This document shows, one piece after another, positions 1 to 7,501 of a DNA stretch of 64,000 bases. The notes under the pieces are model-generated. The model worked only from the letters and a program-made list of their open reading frames with translations, was not told the origin of the DNA and made no database searches. Position 1 is the first letter of the stretch, and each line of letters starts with the position of its first letter. Both the position numbers and the translations under genes were made by a program. The stretch comes from Hymenobacter sp. IS2118 (GTDB lineage: Bacteria > Bacteroidota > Bacteroidia > Cytophagales > Hymenobacteraceae), in NCBI RefSeq assembly GCF_000715495.1, contig NZ_JNLX01000185.1, positions 24,052 through 88,051 of the forward strand. The letters are read 5' to 3'.

Positions 1-1126
1 GCACGGCGCCGTTGTCGGTTTGCTGGGTCAGGTCCTGGCTTTCGCCCTCAATGTTCCGCTCCGTACCCATCGAGGCACTAAAACCCAGGCTTTGGTCTTT
101 GGGCAGCTCCAGCTGCACGCCGGCTTGCAGCTCCTGGTTGCGGTGAATTTCGCGGCCCACACCCACTTGGGTGGTGCGCACCGTCTGGGGGTTATCAGCG
201 GTGCCCAGCAGGGCGGTTTGCTGCGAGCGTCCGCGGCTGCCGTAGGTCACGTCGCGCCCGTCGTAGCCCGCCGTCCAGGTGGCCTTGCCCACCTTTCGGG
301 TCAGGTTCAGGCTGCCGCTGTACTTGTCCTTGGTGCCCAGGTTGAAGGCCGCGGTGCCATTGGTGCCGTTGCGGGTTTCCTTCTTGGTAATGAGATTGAT
401 GACCCCGCCGCCGCCCGAGGCATCGTACTTCGCCGAGGGGTTGGTGATGACCTCCACCTGCGCAATGCGCGAGGCCGGAATCTGGTCGAGGCGCGGACCA
501 CCCGCGCCGCCGCCGTTGCCGGTGCCGGCGGGCTTGCCGTCAATGAGAATGGTGAGGTTGGACGAGCCGCGCATCGTGACTGTGCCGTTCACGTCCACGT
601 TCACCGAGGGCACGTTTTGCAGCACATTAGCCGCCGTGCCGCCGATGCTGCCCAGGTCTTTTTCCACGTTTATCACGCGCTTGCCCAACTCTTCCACCAC
701 GGTGGCTTTCTGGCCGGTCACCACTACTTCGCCCAGCTTGGTAGCCGAGGCGGCGGTCATGCGCAGGCCCGGAAAGTTGAGGCTGGGCGCGGCCTCCGTC
801 AGGGTGAAGCGGCGGCGCAGCACCTGGTAGTTCAGGTCCTGCACCCGCAGCAGGTAGGTGCCCAGCGGCAGCGCGGCGCCCTGAAACGTGCCCTGCTCGG
901 TGGTTTGGGCCACGGCCACAAACGTGGAATCGGCGGCGCGCAGAAAGAGAACATCGGAGAACGGAACGGCTTTGCCATTGCTGGCTTCCAGCAGGCTGCC
1001 GCTCACGCGGCCAAGGCCTGTGGTTTGGGCCATAGCGCCCAAAGGCAATAGTAACGAAGCAAATGCCCACCCACGCAGGGCGAGCGTAAAGCGGGAAAGA
1101 GCGGGGCGAGTGACGAAACTTTTCAT
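1..1126 (-). CDS. TonB-dependent receptor, N-terminal part (cut by window edge)
   Basis: This is the first ~375 codons of an outer-membrane TonB-dependent receptor, the class that imports siderophores, glycans or peptides using energy from TonB-ExbBD. The predicted protein starts MKSFVTRPALSRF and has a signal peptide ending near LPLGAMAQ. A carboxypeptidase-regulatory-like beta-sandwich follows (about residues 38-120), then a plug domain with LGEVVVTGQ, VNVDVNGTVTMRG, ILIDGKP and the AKYDASGGGGVINLIT segment, then the first barrel strands. The reading frame is open to base 1, so the barrel lies outside the window. This plug/barrel style matches the outer-membrane beta-barrel family abundant in Bacteroidota. 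The substrate cannot be inferred. A promoter candidate lies about 175 bases upstream of the start. Confidence 0.9.
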   Translation of the reverse strand, partial: MKSFVTRPALSRFTLALRGWAFASLLLPLGAMAQTTGLGRVSGSLLEASNGKAVPFSDVLFLRAADSTFVAVAQTTEQGTFQGAALPLGTYLLRVQDLNYQVLRRRFTLTEAAPSLNFPGLRMTAASATKLGEVVVTGQKATVVEELGKRVINVEKDLGSIGGTAANVLQNVPSVNVDVNGTVTMRGSSNLTILIDGKPAGTGNGGGAGGPRLDQIPASRIAQVEVITNPSAKYDASGGGGVINLITKKETRNGTNGTAAFNLGTKDKYSGSLNLTRKVGKATWTAGYDGRDVTYGSRGRSQQTALLGTADNPQTVRTTQVGVGREIHRNQELQAGVQLELPKDQSLGFSASMGTERNIEGESQDLTQQTDNGAV

Positions 1127-1298
1127 GGTGCAGAGGTGAGAGTGGAGGCGGGCAGGGGAGCAGCTCATCCAGCGGCCGCGGTTCCGCTGGGATGGTGAGT
1201 TGCTCAGCGACCCTTACTCCGATGAGTGAGGTTTCAGTAATGGGGTAGCGGGCCATCTTTGGTACACGCTAAGCACAGCTACTGGGCTTTGAACAGAA

Positions 1299-1329
1299 CA
1301 AAAGTAAAGCAGGTACTTTGTAAAGCAAG
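1299..1329 (-). promoter_or_regulatory. Candidate Bacteroidota promoter for the TonB-dependent receptor
   Basis: On the minus strand TACTTTTG (1306-1299) matches the -7 consensus TAnnTTTG exactly. CTTG (1329-1326) sits 19 bases upstream as a partial -33 box (consensus TTTG). The region contains a near-direct repeat, TAAAGCAGGTACT at 1305-1317 and TAAAGCAAGGTACT at 1321-1334 on the plus strand, which overlaps both boxes and could be an operator. The predicted leader is long (about 170 nt). Confidence 0.5.
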
Positions 1330-1714
1330 GTACTGTTGCAATAAATATTCAGCAAGCTATGCTTTGTGAATTGTTATCAATTGATTGTTAGTGTGTAACG
1401 GGTTGAAAAATATATTCAACTTCGCTACTATTGAGCGTCCATGCGTTGCGCGCTTGGTCATTCAGATGCCGGACTCAGATTTTGGGTTGCCTGAGAAAGC
1501 CGCCGGGATGGACAAAAACCAAAAAAGCCCTGGCCGGAAGCCAGAGCTTAAATTATTAAATTCACTGTTCAGTGCAGGAAGCTGGGTGTCAGTTGCTGGT
1601 TTAACTGCTCACGCAGAAGTATGCTCATTATGACAACTCAACTGGAGTACGGTTATTTATGCTCCATTCCCCAACAACCATTCAGCCAAAAACTAACAAC
1701 CAGCAACTAAAAAA
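1330..1714. other. Intergenic stretch without a supportable gene
   Basis: The region between the receptor promoter and the MORN gene is visibly more A+T rich than its surroundings. A short open frame at 1385-1633 has no recognisable domain and no upstream signal, so it is not called. The stretch holds a small stem CTGGC/GCCAG near 1530-1545 and a word-type inverted repeat at 1591-1708. Confidence 0.5.
1591..1708. repeat. Word-type inverted repeat (AGTTGCTGGTT / AACCAGCAACT)
   Basis: An 11-base perfect inverted repeat (1591-1601 and 1698-1708) lies within a longer stretch where variants of the same words recur: GCTGGGTGTCAGTTGCTGG on the left, CCAACAACC and ACTAACAACCAGC on the right. It is one of a set of similarly built intergenic elements in the window. 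Confidence 0.55.
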
Positions 1715-3160
1715 TCATTTGCGTCTTGGCGCTGGCTTGGGCCGGGCGGCAGCCTTCTTCACCGGGTCCACCAGTTCGCCGTTGCGGTAGGTTACGGAGC
1801 GGGCTTCGGTGGTGCCATCTTCCTTGAAATACGTCCACACGCCGCTCTGCTTGCCGTTGCGGTACTGCCCGCTCACGGCCAGCGTGCCGTCCTCCCGTAG
1901 CTCCCGAAAAGGGCCCAGCAGCACGTTGCGCACGTAGGTGGTTTCCTTGTGCAGCTTGCCCGTGGGATAGAATTCCTGCGCCATGCCGGCCATAAAACCG
2001 TTGAGGAAAGGTTGGCGACTCTGCACCTCCCCGTTCTCGAAATAGGTGATGCGGTCGCCGAGCAGGCGGCCGGTGGGGCCGTAGGTTTCGGCCTTGCGCG
2101 GGGTCTTGCCATCGGGGTAAAACTCCTTCCAGGTGCCAGCGGGCTTGCCGTTTTTGTACTGGACTTCGGCCTGCGCCAGCTTGCCGGCCGCGTCGTGGTA
2201 CCGCGTGATTTTGCGGTCGCGTCCGTTGTTGCTGTAGTCAATTTCCTCGCGCAGGTTGCCGTTTTCGAAGTATTCCAGAGCGTTGCCCACCGGCACGCCG
2301 CTGCGGTAGGTCATCTTGGTTTTCACCTGCCCGCTCTCGTAATAGCTCGTCGAGGCGCCGTCGAGGTTGTTGGTGCCGGTGAGCGGGGCCACACGCTTGG
2401 TGAGGTCATCGCCCAAAGGGTTTTTCACGGGGCGCTGCACCAGCGGGGCAGGGGCGTAGGTGCTTTCGGTCTGGAGCTTACCGCTTTGGTAGTAGCTGCG
2501 GTAGCGCCCGCGGCCATTCTTGTCGGCCAGTACCTCATTCTCAATCTGGCCGTTAGGGTAATACGTTTTGTAGGGTCCTGAGAGCAGCCCGCGCGTGAAT
2601 ACGCCCTCGCTCTGCACCGCGCCGCTGGGGTAAAAGAACTTCACCGCGCCGTTGGGCTGCCCGTCCACGTAGCTGATTTCAGCCTGGGTCTTGCCATCGG
2701 GATACAGCGCTTTCAGGGGGCCATTGGGCTGGCCTTTGGTGAGCGTGGTGCGCAGCCGGACTTCCCCGCTGGGGTGGTAAAACGTCAGCTCGCCGTTGGG
2801 CTCGTCGTCCTCAAAGAAGCCTTCCTGGGCCACCTTGCCACCGTCGTAATACGTTTTGAAGGGGCCCTGCCGGATGCCGTCGCGGTACGTCGTCTCCAGC
2901 CGTCGGTTGCCGGTCGGGTGAAACTCCACGTAGGCCGAATCGCGCTTGCCCTGCCGGAAACTGGTTTGCTGCTCCAGCTTGCCGTTGCGGTAAAAGCGCT
3001 TGTACGTGCCCTGGGGTACAGTATCGGCCGCCACCAGTGCGGTGTACACTTCCCGCTTATTTACCTTCGTGGAGTCGTAAAACGTGATGAGCCGCCGCAC
3101 TTTCTGGCCATACGAAGGCAGGGCCAGTAGCAGCAGAAAAACAGGCACTAGGTATTTCAT
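1715..3160 (-). CDS. Secreted MORN-repeat (YwqK-like) protein
   Basis: The 481-residue protein consists almost entirely of about fifteen MORN-variant repeats of ~23 residues (G-x-Y-K-x-Y-Y-x-N-G-K-x-x-x-E pattern, for example GPFKTYYDGGKVAQEG and GAVKFFYPSGAVQSEG). Such proteins are usually labelled YwqK-family antitoxins, but that name rests on weak homology and no toxin partner is present. Start 3160 is preferred over an in-frame start 36 bases upstream because it places MKYLVPVFLLLLALPSYGQ, a clean signal peptide, at the N-terminus. The repeats run to about residue 465, interrupted near residues 245-265 by a Pro/Leu-rich linker, and end in a basic Lys/Pro tail. The mature protein is probably periplasmic or envelope-associated, acting as a protein-protein scaffold. 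The function is unknown. Confidence 0.85.
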   Translation of the reverse strand: MKYLVPVFLLLLALPSYGQKVRRLITFYDSTKVNKREVYTALVAADTVPQGTYKRFYRNGKLEQQTSFRQGKRDSAYVEFHPTGNRRLETTYRDGIRQGPFKTYYDGGKVAQEGFFEDDEPNGELTFYHPSGEVRLRTTLTKGQPNGPLKALYPDGKTQAEISYVDGQPNGAVKFFYPSGAVQSEGVFTRGLLSGPYKTYYPNGQIENEVLADKNGRGRYRSYYQSGKLQTESTYAPAPLVQRPVKNPLGDDLTKRVAPLTGTNNLDGASTSYYESGQVKTKMTYRSGVPVGNALEYFENGNLREEIDYSNNGRDRKITRYHDAAGKLAQAEVQYKNGKPAGTWKEFYPDGKTPRKAETYGPTGRLLGDRITYFENGEVQSRQPFLNGFMAGMAQEFYPTGKLHKETTYVRNVLLGPFRELREDGTLAVSGQYRNGKQSGVWTYFKEDGTTEARSVTYRNGELVDPVKKAAARPKPAPRRK

Positions 3161-3269
3161 AAATCGCTGATTTTCTATGGTTAAGCGTGATTTCACTGCT
3201 TAACCGCAGTACGTAAACTGTTTCCCCCTTGCTTTTCGTTTACTTGGCGTCCACTCAACGCAAAGAAAA

Positions 3270-3298
3270 GGCCACGCTGCATCCAGCGTGGCCTTTTT
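3270..3298. terminator. Rho-independent terminator (thiolase transcript, minus strand)
   Basis: GGCCACGCTG and CAGCGTGGCC form a 10-bp perfect stem with loop CATC. On the minus strand the stem is followed by TTTTCTTT, so it can end the thiolase mRNA. The plus strand also has a T5 run, but no plus-strand gene precedes it. Confidence 0.75.
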
Positions 3299-3322
3299 GC
3301 AAATAGTTTTTTCAAGCTAACG

Positions 3323-3373
3323 AATCAGAACGGCAATTAATCAGTGAAATCACGATTAATCAGCGGCAATCAG
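3323..3373. repeat. Short AATC repeats with ~10-base period
   Basis: AATCAG/AATCAC words occur at 3323, 3339, 3348, 3358 and 3368, the last four spaced 9-10 bases apart, immediately downstream of the thiolase stop codon. A closely related series lies at 9801-9834. Confidence 0.5.
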
Positions 3374-3377
3374 CGAT

Positions 3378-4562
3378 TTAGAAAGCCTCTACTACAATGG
3401 CGCTGGCACCGCCGCCGCCGTTGCAGATGCCGGTGACGCCAATTTTGCCGCCTTCGTTTTTCAGCACGTTCATCAGCGTGGTTACGATGCGGGCGCCCGA
3501 AGCGCCCAGCGGGTGGCCCAGGCTCACGGCACCGCCGTACACGTTTACCTTGCTGCCTTCCAGCTTCAGCAGCTGGTTGTTGGCCAGGCTCACTACCGAG
3601 AAAGCCTCGTTAATTTCGTAGAAGTCCACATCGGCGGCCGTTTTGCCGGCGTTCTTCAACGCCTTGGGAATAGCCAGCGCGGGCGAAGTCGTGAACCACT
3701 CCGGGGCCTGCTCGGCATCGGCGAAGCCCAGAATGCGGCCAATGGGGCTCAGGCCCAGGGCGTCGGCCTTCTCACGGCTCATCAGCAGCACGGCGGCCGC
3801 GCCGTCGTTCAGCGTGGAGGCGTTGGCGGCGGTCACGGTACCGTTCTCCTTGATAAAGGCGGGTTTCAGGCCGGGAACCTTGGCGAAATCCACCTTCAGG
3901 TATTCCTCGTCGTCGGCAATTACCGTGGTTTTGCCGCGGCTCTCGATGGTCACGGGAACAATTTCGTCCTTCTTCTTGCCCGCCTTGGCCGCGGCCGCGC
4001 TGCGGGTATAGCTTTCAATAGCAAAGGCGTCCTGCTGCTCGCGGGTGATGCCCATTTCCTTGGCCGTGTTTTCGGCCGCGTTGCCCATGGCGTAGTCGTT
4101 GTAGGGGTCCCAGAGGCCGTCGCGCACCAGGCCATCTATCATCTGGCCGTGACCGTACTTGGCTCCAAACCGCGCTTTATCGAGGTAATAGGGCACGTTG
4201 CTCATGCTCTCCATGCCGCCGGCCAGCACCACGTCGGCCTGCCCCAGCATAATGGCCTGGGCGGCATACATGATGGCCTTCGTACCGGAGGCACACACTT
4301 TATTCACGGTGGTGCATTCCACGGTGTCGGGCAGGCCCGCTTTTTTGGCTGCCTGCCGGGCCGGAGCCTGCCCCAGGTTGGCCGAAATCACGTTGCCCAT
4401 AATCACCTGTTCAACTTCCGAGGCAGCGACGCCGGCTTTCTCCAGGGCACCTTTCAGGGCAATAGCACCGAGCTCAGTGGCCGACAGCGACGCGAGTGCG
4501 CCACCAAATGAGCCAATCGGGGTGCGAACGGCAGCTATAATGACAACTTCCTTGATTTGCAT
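3378..4562 (-). CDS. Acetyl-CoA C-acyltransferase (thiolase)
   Basis: This 394-residue thiolase catalyses condensation of two acetyl-CoA, or the reverse thiolytic cleavage of 3-ketoacyl-CoA in beta-oxidation. All signature elements are visible: nucleophilic Cys90 in NKVCASGTKA, the NEAFSVV motif, the catalytic His in GHPLGASGAR, and the second active-site Cys in GICNGGGGASA. Length and start (MQIKEVVIIAAVRTPIG) fit the family. A -7 box TACTTTTG lies about 45 bases upstream on the minus strand and a terminator follows, so it is probably transcribed alone. Whether it serves biosynthesis (AtoB/PhaA type) or degradation (FadA type) cannot be told from sequence, because no fatty-acid or PHB genes adjoin it. 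Confidence 0.95.
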   Translation of the reverse strand: MQIKEVVIIAAVRTPIGSFGGALASLSATELGAIALKGALEKAGVAASEVEQVIMGNVISANLGQAPARQAAKKAGLPDTVECTTVNKVCASGTKAIMYAAQAIMLGQADVVLAGGMESMSNVPYYLDKARFGAKYGHGQMIDGLVRDGLWDPYNDYAMGNAAENTAKEMGITREQQDAFAIESYTRSAAAAKAGKKKDEIVPVTIESRGKTTVIADDEEYLKVDFAKVPGLKPAFIKENGTVTAANASTLNDGAAAVLLMSREKADALGLSPIGRILGFADAEQAPEWFTTSPALAIPKALKNAGKTAADVDFYEINEAFSVVSLANNQLLKLEGSKVNVYGGAVSLGHPLGASGARIVTTLMNVLKNEGGKIGVTGICNGGGGASAIVVEAF

Positions 4563-4606
4563 ACGAGCTTCGATAAGAGTGTTGAGTGGGAGGTGAAATC
4601 AGGCCG

Positions 4607-4614
4607 CAAAAGTA
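4607..4614 (-). promoter_or_regulatory. -7 promoter box of the thiolase gene
   Basis: TACTTTTG on the minus strand matches TAnnTTTG and would give a leader of about 40 nt. No good TTTG -33 box stands at the expected distance; the nearest partial match is CTTG at 4634-4631. Confidence 0.45.
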
Positions 4615-4699
4615 CGGATTTAACCGCCCCCAAGCCACCTCTTGCCTGGGAGGCGTTTTGCGGAGGTTGGTAGAAAGCATTTTGCTGGCGCCGCCACAA

Positions 4700-5710
4700 T
4701 CACCAGGTTGGCTTGCTGGGGTCCGGTTTCTGCTGCACGGGCCGCGTAAGCTGCTGCAGGTATTGCTGCTCCTGGGCCCGCAGCGTTTCAAGCAGTTGGC
4801 GGGCCTGGGCCGGACTCAGGTTCATGGCTTTCAGCCGTTCCCGCTGGGTTTGCAGCTGCGCATCGCTTGCCGTGGCCGCTTCCGTCCCTAAGCCGCTGTT
4901 GCGTCCGTTGCCGGAGCTGCCCGGAGCCGCGCTGGTCCGGTCCAGCCCGCGCTGGGTGCCGGGCGTGGCCCCGCTGGCTACCGCTTGCGGCGTGCCGGAA
5001 CCGGGCGCGCGGCCCTCAGCCGAGCCCTGGCCCGAAGTGCCCGCGGGCGGCGGCCCACCCGGTTGGCCGGCCGGGTCGGGCCGGCGTTCGGGAGGCGTGT
5101 TTGGAGTTGGTGGGGCGGGTTTTTGCTCGTTAACTTCTCCCTTGCGGGTTGTCCCTTCTTTTTCGGCGGGCTGATTTTTTTCGGCACCGTTTTTTTCTTT
5201 TTCCGGCGAGGGCTTTGGCACCCCAGTCGCAGGGGCCGGCGGCTCCGCAATTCTGGGCGCGTTGGGACGCCTGGTCAGGTACTCGCTCAGTACTTCGTAG
5301 TTGTAGCGGGCCCCGCGGTTGCCGGGGTCGAGTAGCAGGGCCTGCCGCAGCGAAGCCAGCGCCTGGGCAATTTCGCCCTGCTGAGCGGCTTGCACCGCCA
5401 ACTGCTGCCGCGCCACGCTGCTCAGGCCCTTGGGGCCCGCCGCAAGTAGCCGGGCATAGGTGGTCTGCGCCGCCACCAGCTGCCCGGCCCGGGCCTGAGC
5501 GTGGGCCAGATTCAATACCAGGCGCGGGTCGGGCGTGCGCTGGGGCCGTGATGCCATGGCTGCTTTGAACGAGGTAGCCGCCACGGCCGCTTCTCCGCGG
5601 GCGTAGGCGGCGGCGCCTGCCGCCACGGCCGCGTTGCGGTCGTGCACCCAGGTCAGGAGCTGCCAGGTGGGCGCCCCAATTAGCAAAGCCAGCAATACCA
5701 GGTATTTCAT
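4700..5710 (-). CDS. BatC-like tetratricopeptide protein
   Basis: The 336-residue protein has an N-terminal hydrophobic segment (MKYLVLLALLIGAPTW), then two or three TPR motifs (about residues 30-145, for example RLVLNLAHAQARAGQ and ASLRQALLLDPGNRGARYNYE). A long low-complexity Pro/Gly/Glu/Lys linker (about 150-270) and a Q/R-rich helical C-terminus follow. This resembles BatC of the Bacteroides aerotolerance (bat) locus. Its start codon overlaps the stop of the upstream VWA gene (ATGA), so the two are translationally coupled and probably form one envelope complex. The TPR part is clear; the BatC name rests on the partnership with the VWA protein. Confidence 0.8.
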   Translation of the reverse strand: MKYLVLLALLIGAPTWQLLTWVHDRNAAVAAGAAAYARGEAAVAATSFKAAMASRPQRTPDPRLVLNLAHAQARAGQLVAAQTTYARLLAAGPKGLSSVARQQLAVQAAQQGEIAQALASLRQALLLDPGNRGARYNYEVLSEYLTRRPNAPRIAEPPAPATGVPKPSPEKEKNGAEKNQPAEKEGTTRKGEVNEQKPAPPTPNTPPERRPDPAGQPGGPPPAGTSGQGSAEGRAPGSGTPQAVASGATPGTQRGLDRTSAAPGSSGNGRNSGLGTEAATASDAQLQTQRERLKAMNLSPAQARQLLETLRAQEQQYLQQLTRPVQQKPDPSKPTW

Positions 5711-6690
5711 GGGCGAATGATGGTAACGGTAAGCACAATGTCGAGCACCAGCAGCAGCACGGCCGCCGCCAGCGGGTAGCGGTAGCGGTTGTCGGCCACG
5801 GCCACCGTGCGCACCTGCTCCGTGGTGCCCTGCATGGTGCGCAACGACCGGAGCACCGTGCCAAAACCGTTCTGCTCGTTGTTTAGCTCCACGTATTGCC
5901 CGCCGGTTTGGGCCGCCAGCTGCAATAGGGGGGCTTCCTGCAGGCGGGTCTGCACCACTTGTCCCTTCGCATCTTTCACAAAGCCGCCCGCCGCACTCGG
6001 AATTTTACCACCTGCGCTCGTGCCCACGCCCACCGTGTACACCCGTGCCCCACTCCGGGCTATTTCCCGGAGCGGCTGTTCCAGGTTCTCGCTAAAATCC
6101 TCCCCGTCGCTCACCACCACCACCGCCGTCGCGCGGGGCAATGGGCCGGTAGAGGCAGCGGGAACAGCCGGGGCCAAACGACTCAATACCAATTCTAATG
6201 GAGCCCGCAGGGTAGTGGGGCCGCTGGGCAGCAGGCTGGTGCGCAGCGTGCTGATAAATACCTGCACCGCTTCCTGGTCGTAGGTGAGTGGGCACTGCAC
6301 CACCGCCTCCGCCCCAAACACCACCAGCCCCAGCCGGTCGGCCGGAAACTGCGCTACCAGCTCTCGCAGCTCGGCCTGCGCGCGCAGCAGCCGGGTAGGG
6401 GCCACGTCCGGGGCGTCCATGGAGCGCGACACGTCTACCAGCAGCCATACGTCTTTGCCCGCAGTGCGTACCGGCTGCTGGCTCACGCCCAGGGCCGGGC
6501 CCAGGGCCGCCGCTAGCAAAGCCGCGCCCGAGAGCACGCGCAGCGTCAGTTTCCAGCCCCGGTGCCGGGCACGGCTACCCAGGGCGCGGCCCACCCGGTG
6601 GCTCCGGCGCCAATGCACCAGTAGCAAGAGCAGGGCAAATGCGGCCGTGAGACTTACGGCTAAAAAATGAGGGTATGCCCAGGTTATCAA
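5707..6690 (-). CDS. VWA-domain membrane protein, BatA/BatB-like
   Basis: An N-terminal membrane segment is followed by a von Willebrand A domain and a C-terminal transmembrane helix (YPLAAAVLLLVLDIVLTVTII), the layout of aerotolerance proteins BatA/BatB. The metal-ion-dependent adhesion site is complete: DVSRSM (DxSxS), the Thr in GPTTLRAP, and the Asp in VVVSDGEDFS. I place the start at TTG 6690 (ITWAYPHFLAV follows) because the in-frame extension upstream is charged and non-conserved and runs up to the tRNA-Ser gene on the other strand; an ATG at 6843 is the alternative. The protein overlaps the TPR gene downstream. Other bat genes (moxR, DUF58, batD, batE) are not in the window. Confidence 0.8.
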   Translation of the reverse strand: MITWAYPHFLAVSLTAAFALLLLLVHWRRSHRVGRALGSRARHRGWKLTLRVLSGAALLAAALGPALGVSQQPVRTAGKDVWLLVDVSRSMDAPDVAPTRLLRAQAELRELVAQFPADRLGLVVFGAEAVVQCPLTYDQEAVQVFISTLRTSLLPSGPTTLRAPLELVLSRLAPAVPAASTGPLPRATAVVVVSDGEDFSENLEQPLREIARSGARVYTVGVGTSAGGKIPSAAGGFVKDAKGQVVQTRLQEAPLLQLAAQTGGQYVELNNEQNGFGTVLRSLRTMQGTTEQVRTVAVADNRYRYPLAAAVLLLVLDIVLTVTIIRP

Positions 6691-6784
6691 TTGTAGAACA
6701 ATGAGAAAGCAAAGTGCAAAGAACCCTCCGGAGCGCCGGTTGCTCAACTTATTTTCACTTCTGCGATAAATTTTTTGCCGAAAG

Positions 6785-6815
6785 TGTGGTTTTCTGATTC
6801 CTGCCCGTACATTTG
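6785..6815 (+). promoter_or_regulatory. Promoter of the tRNA cluster
   Basis: TACATTTG at 6808-6815 matches TAnnTTTG. TGTG at 6785-6788, 19 bases upstream, is a one-mismatch -33 box. Transcription would start about 25 bases before tRNA-Ser. Confidence 0.55.
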
Positions 6816-6846
6816 TACCCGCTTCGGACGGAAGCGAAACCAACCT

Positions 6847-6934
6847 GGAGAGGTGGGTGAGTGGCTGAAACCAGTAGTTTGCTAAACTGCCGTAGCTCTA
6901 AAGGTTACCGGGGGTTCGAATCCCCCCCTCTCCA
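6847..6934 (+). tRNA. tRNA-Ser (GCT)
   Basis: The acceptor stem GGAGAGG/CCTCTCC, an anticodon stem GTAGT/ACTGC with loop TTGCTAA (anticodon GCT), the long variable arm typical of serine tRNAs and the T arm GGGGG-TTCGAAT-CCCCC are all present. The 3' CCA is not encoded. It reads AGC/AGU codons. Confidence 0.95.
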
Positions 6935-7014
6935 CTATAATGTTGGGTTGCGAAAGCTTCCCGTTGGGGCTCCACCCAATAGGTCGTCGCCAAGACTCAG
7001 CATTATTTTTTTCT

Positions 7015-7088
7015 CGGGGTGTAGCGTAGCCCGGTATCGCGCCTGGTTTGGGACCAGGAGGTCGTAGGTTCGAATCCTGCCACCCCGA
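7015..7088 (+). tRNA. tRNA-Pro (TGG)
   Basis: The acceptor is CGGGGTG/CACCCCG, the D stem GCG/CGC, the anticodon stem CCTGG/CCAGG with loop TTTGGGA (anticodon TGG), and the T arm GTAGG-TTCGAAT-CCTGC. CCA is not encoded. It lies 80 bases after tRNA-Ser, probably in the same transcript. Confidence 0.95.
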
Positions 7089-7108
7089 CATTTGATTGCC
7101 CCGGTTTC

Positions 7109-7182
7109 GACCCCGTAGCTCAGTTGGATAGAGCAACTACCTTCTAAGTAGTCGGTCTTTGGTTCGAATCCAAACGGGGCCA
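7109..7182 (+). tRNA. tRNA-Arg (TCT)
   Basis: The D stem GCTC/GAGC, the anticodon stem ACTAC/GTAGT with loop CTTCTAA (anticodon TCT) and the T arm TTTGG-TTCGAAT-CCAAA are canonical. The acceptor strands are GACCCCG and CGGGGCC, which leaves an A-C mismatch at position 2:71. It is the last gene of the tRNA cluster and a strong terminator follows. Confidence 0.93.
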
Positions 7183-7189
7183 CAAAAAA

Positions 7190-7219
7190 GCCTCTCACGG
7201 TAGCGTGAGAGGCTTTTTT
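7190..7219 (+). terminator. Terminator of the tRNA cluster
   Basis: A 10-bp perfect stem GCCTCTCACG/CGTGAGAGGC with loop GTAG is followed by T6. The symmetry continues outward through the A/T runs to CACA/TGTG, giving arms of about 19 bases. Confidence 0.9.
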
Positions 7220-7389
7220 GTGTACTTGGAGTGCGTTTTCGGCGGTTATTGATGAGCAGGGCACTCCAGTGTTAATGGGATTTATAGTGTAGAGCGAGGC
7301 TCAAAAAGGCGAATTCTTTTGCAGTCCGGTTTATGTCACGAAATCAGCGCTTTCGGCCATGAATTGTAATTAGGCATCCTAAAAAAACA

Positions 7390-7495
7390 GTGGGATTAAA
7401 ACCGCAGAAATTCCTTAAAATGGGATTAAATAAGTACTTTTGATTGTTCAGTACCTAGCAACCCGAAGGGCTGTTTTACGACCTGATTTAATCCC
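7390..7495 (+). promoter_or_regulatory. gyrB promoter with three GGGATTAAA elements
   Basis: The 280 bases upstream of gyrB hold no gene. TACTTTTG at 7435-7442 matches the -7 box, giving a leader of about 55 nt. GGGATTAAA occurs at 7392-7400 and 7422-7430 (just upstream of the box) and inverted as TTTAATCCC at 7487-7495, six bases before the start codon. GGGATTAAAT/ATTTAATCCC (7422-7431 and 7486-7495) are exact 10-base complements flanking the promoter. This looks like an operator set or an mRNA fold; the regulator is unknown. Confidence 0.5.
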
Positions 7496-7501
7496 GCCCA
7501 C

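Noticed and set aside
20..1051. Plus-strand frame of 343 codons
   Set aside because: It is the complement of the TonB-dependent receptor, which has a signal peptide, domains and motifs on the other strand.
1385..1633. Plus-strand frame of 82 codons in the 1.3-1.7 kb gap
   Set aside because: No family resemblance and no promoter box; composition fits intergenic sequence.
1715..3160. Toxin-antitoxin locus (YwqK antitoxin)
   Set aside because: The name follows MORN-repeat similarity only; no toxin gene is adjacent and the protein is exported.
6861..7067. Plus-strand frame of 68 codons
   Set aside because: It reads through tRNA-Ser and part of tRNA-Pro.
6935..7264. Minus-strand frame of 109 codons containing FGFEPKTDYLEGSCSIQLSYG-like text
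   Set aside because: It is antisense to the tRNA-Pro and tRNA-Arg genes; this kind of phrase is a well-known artefact of translating tRNA complements.
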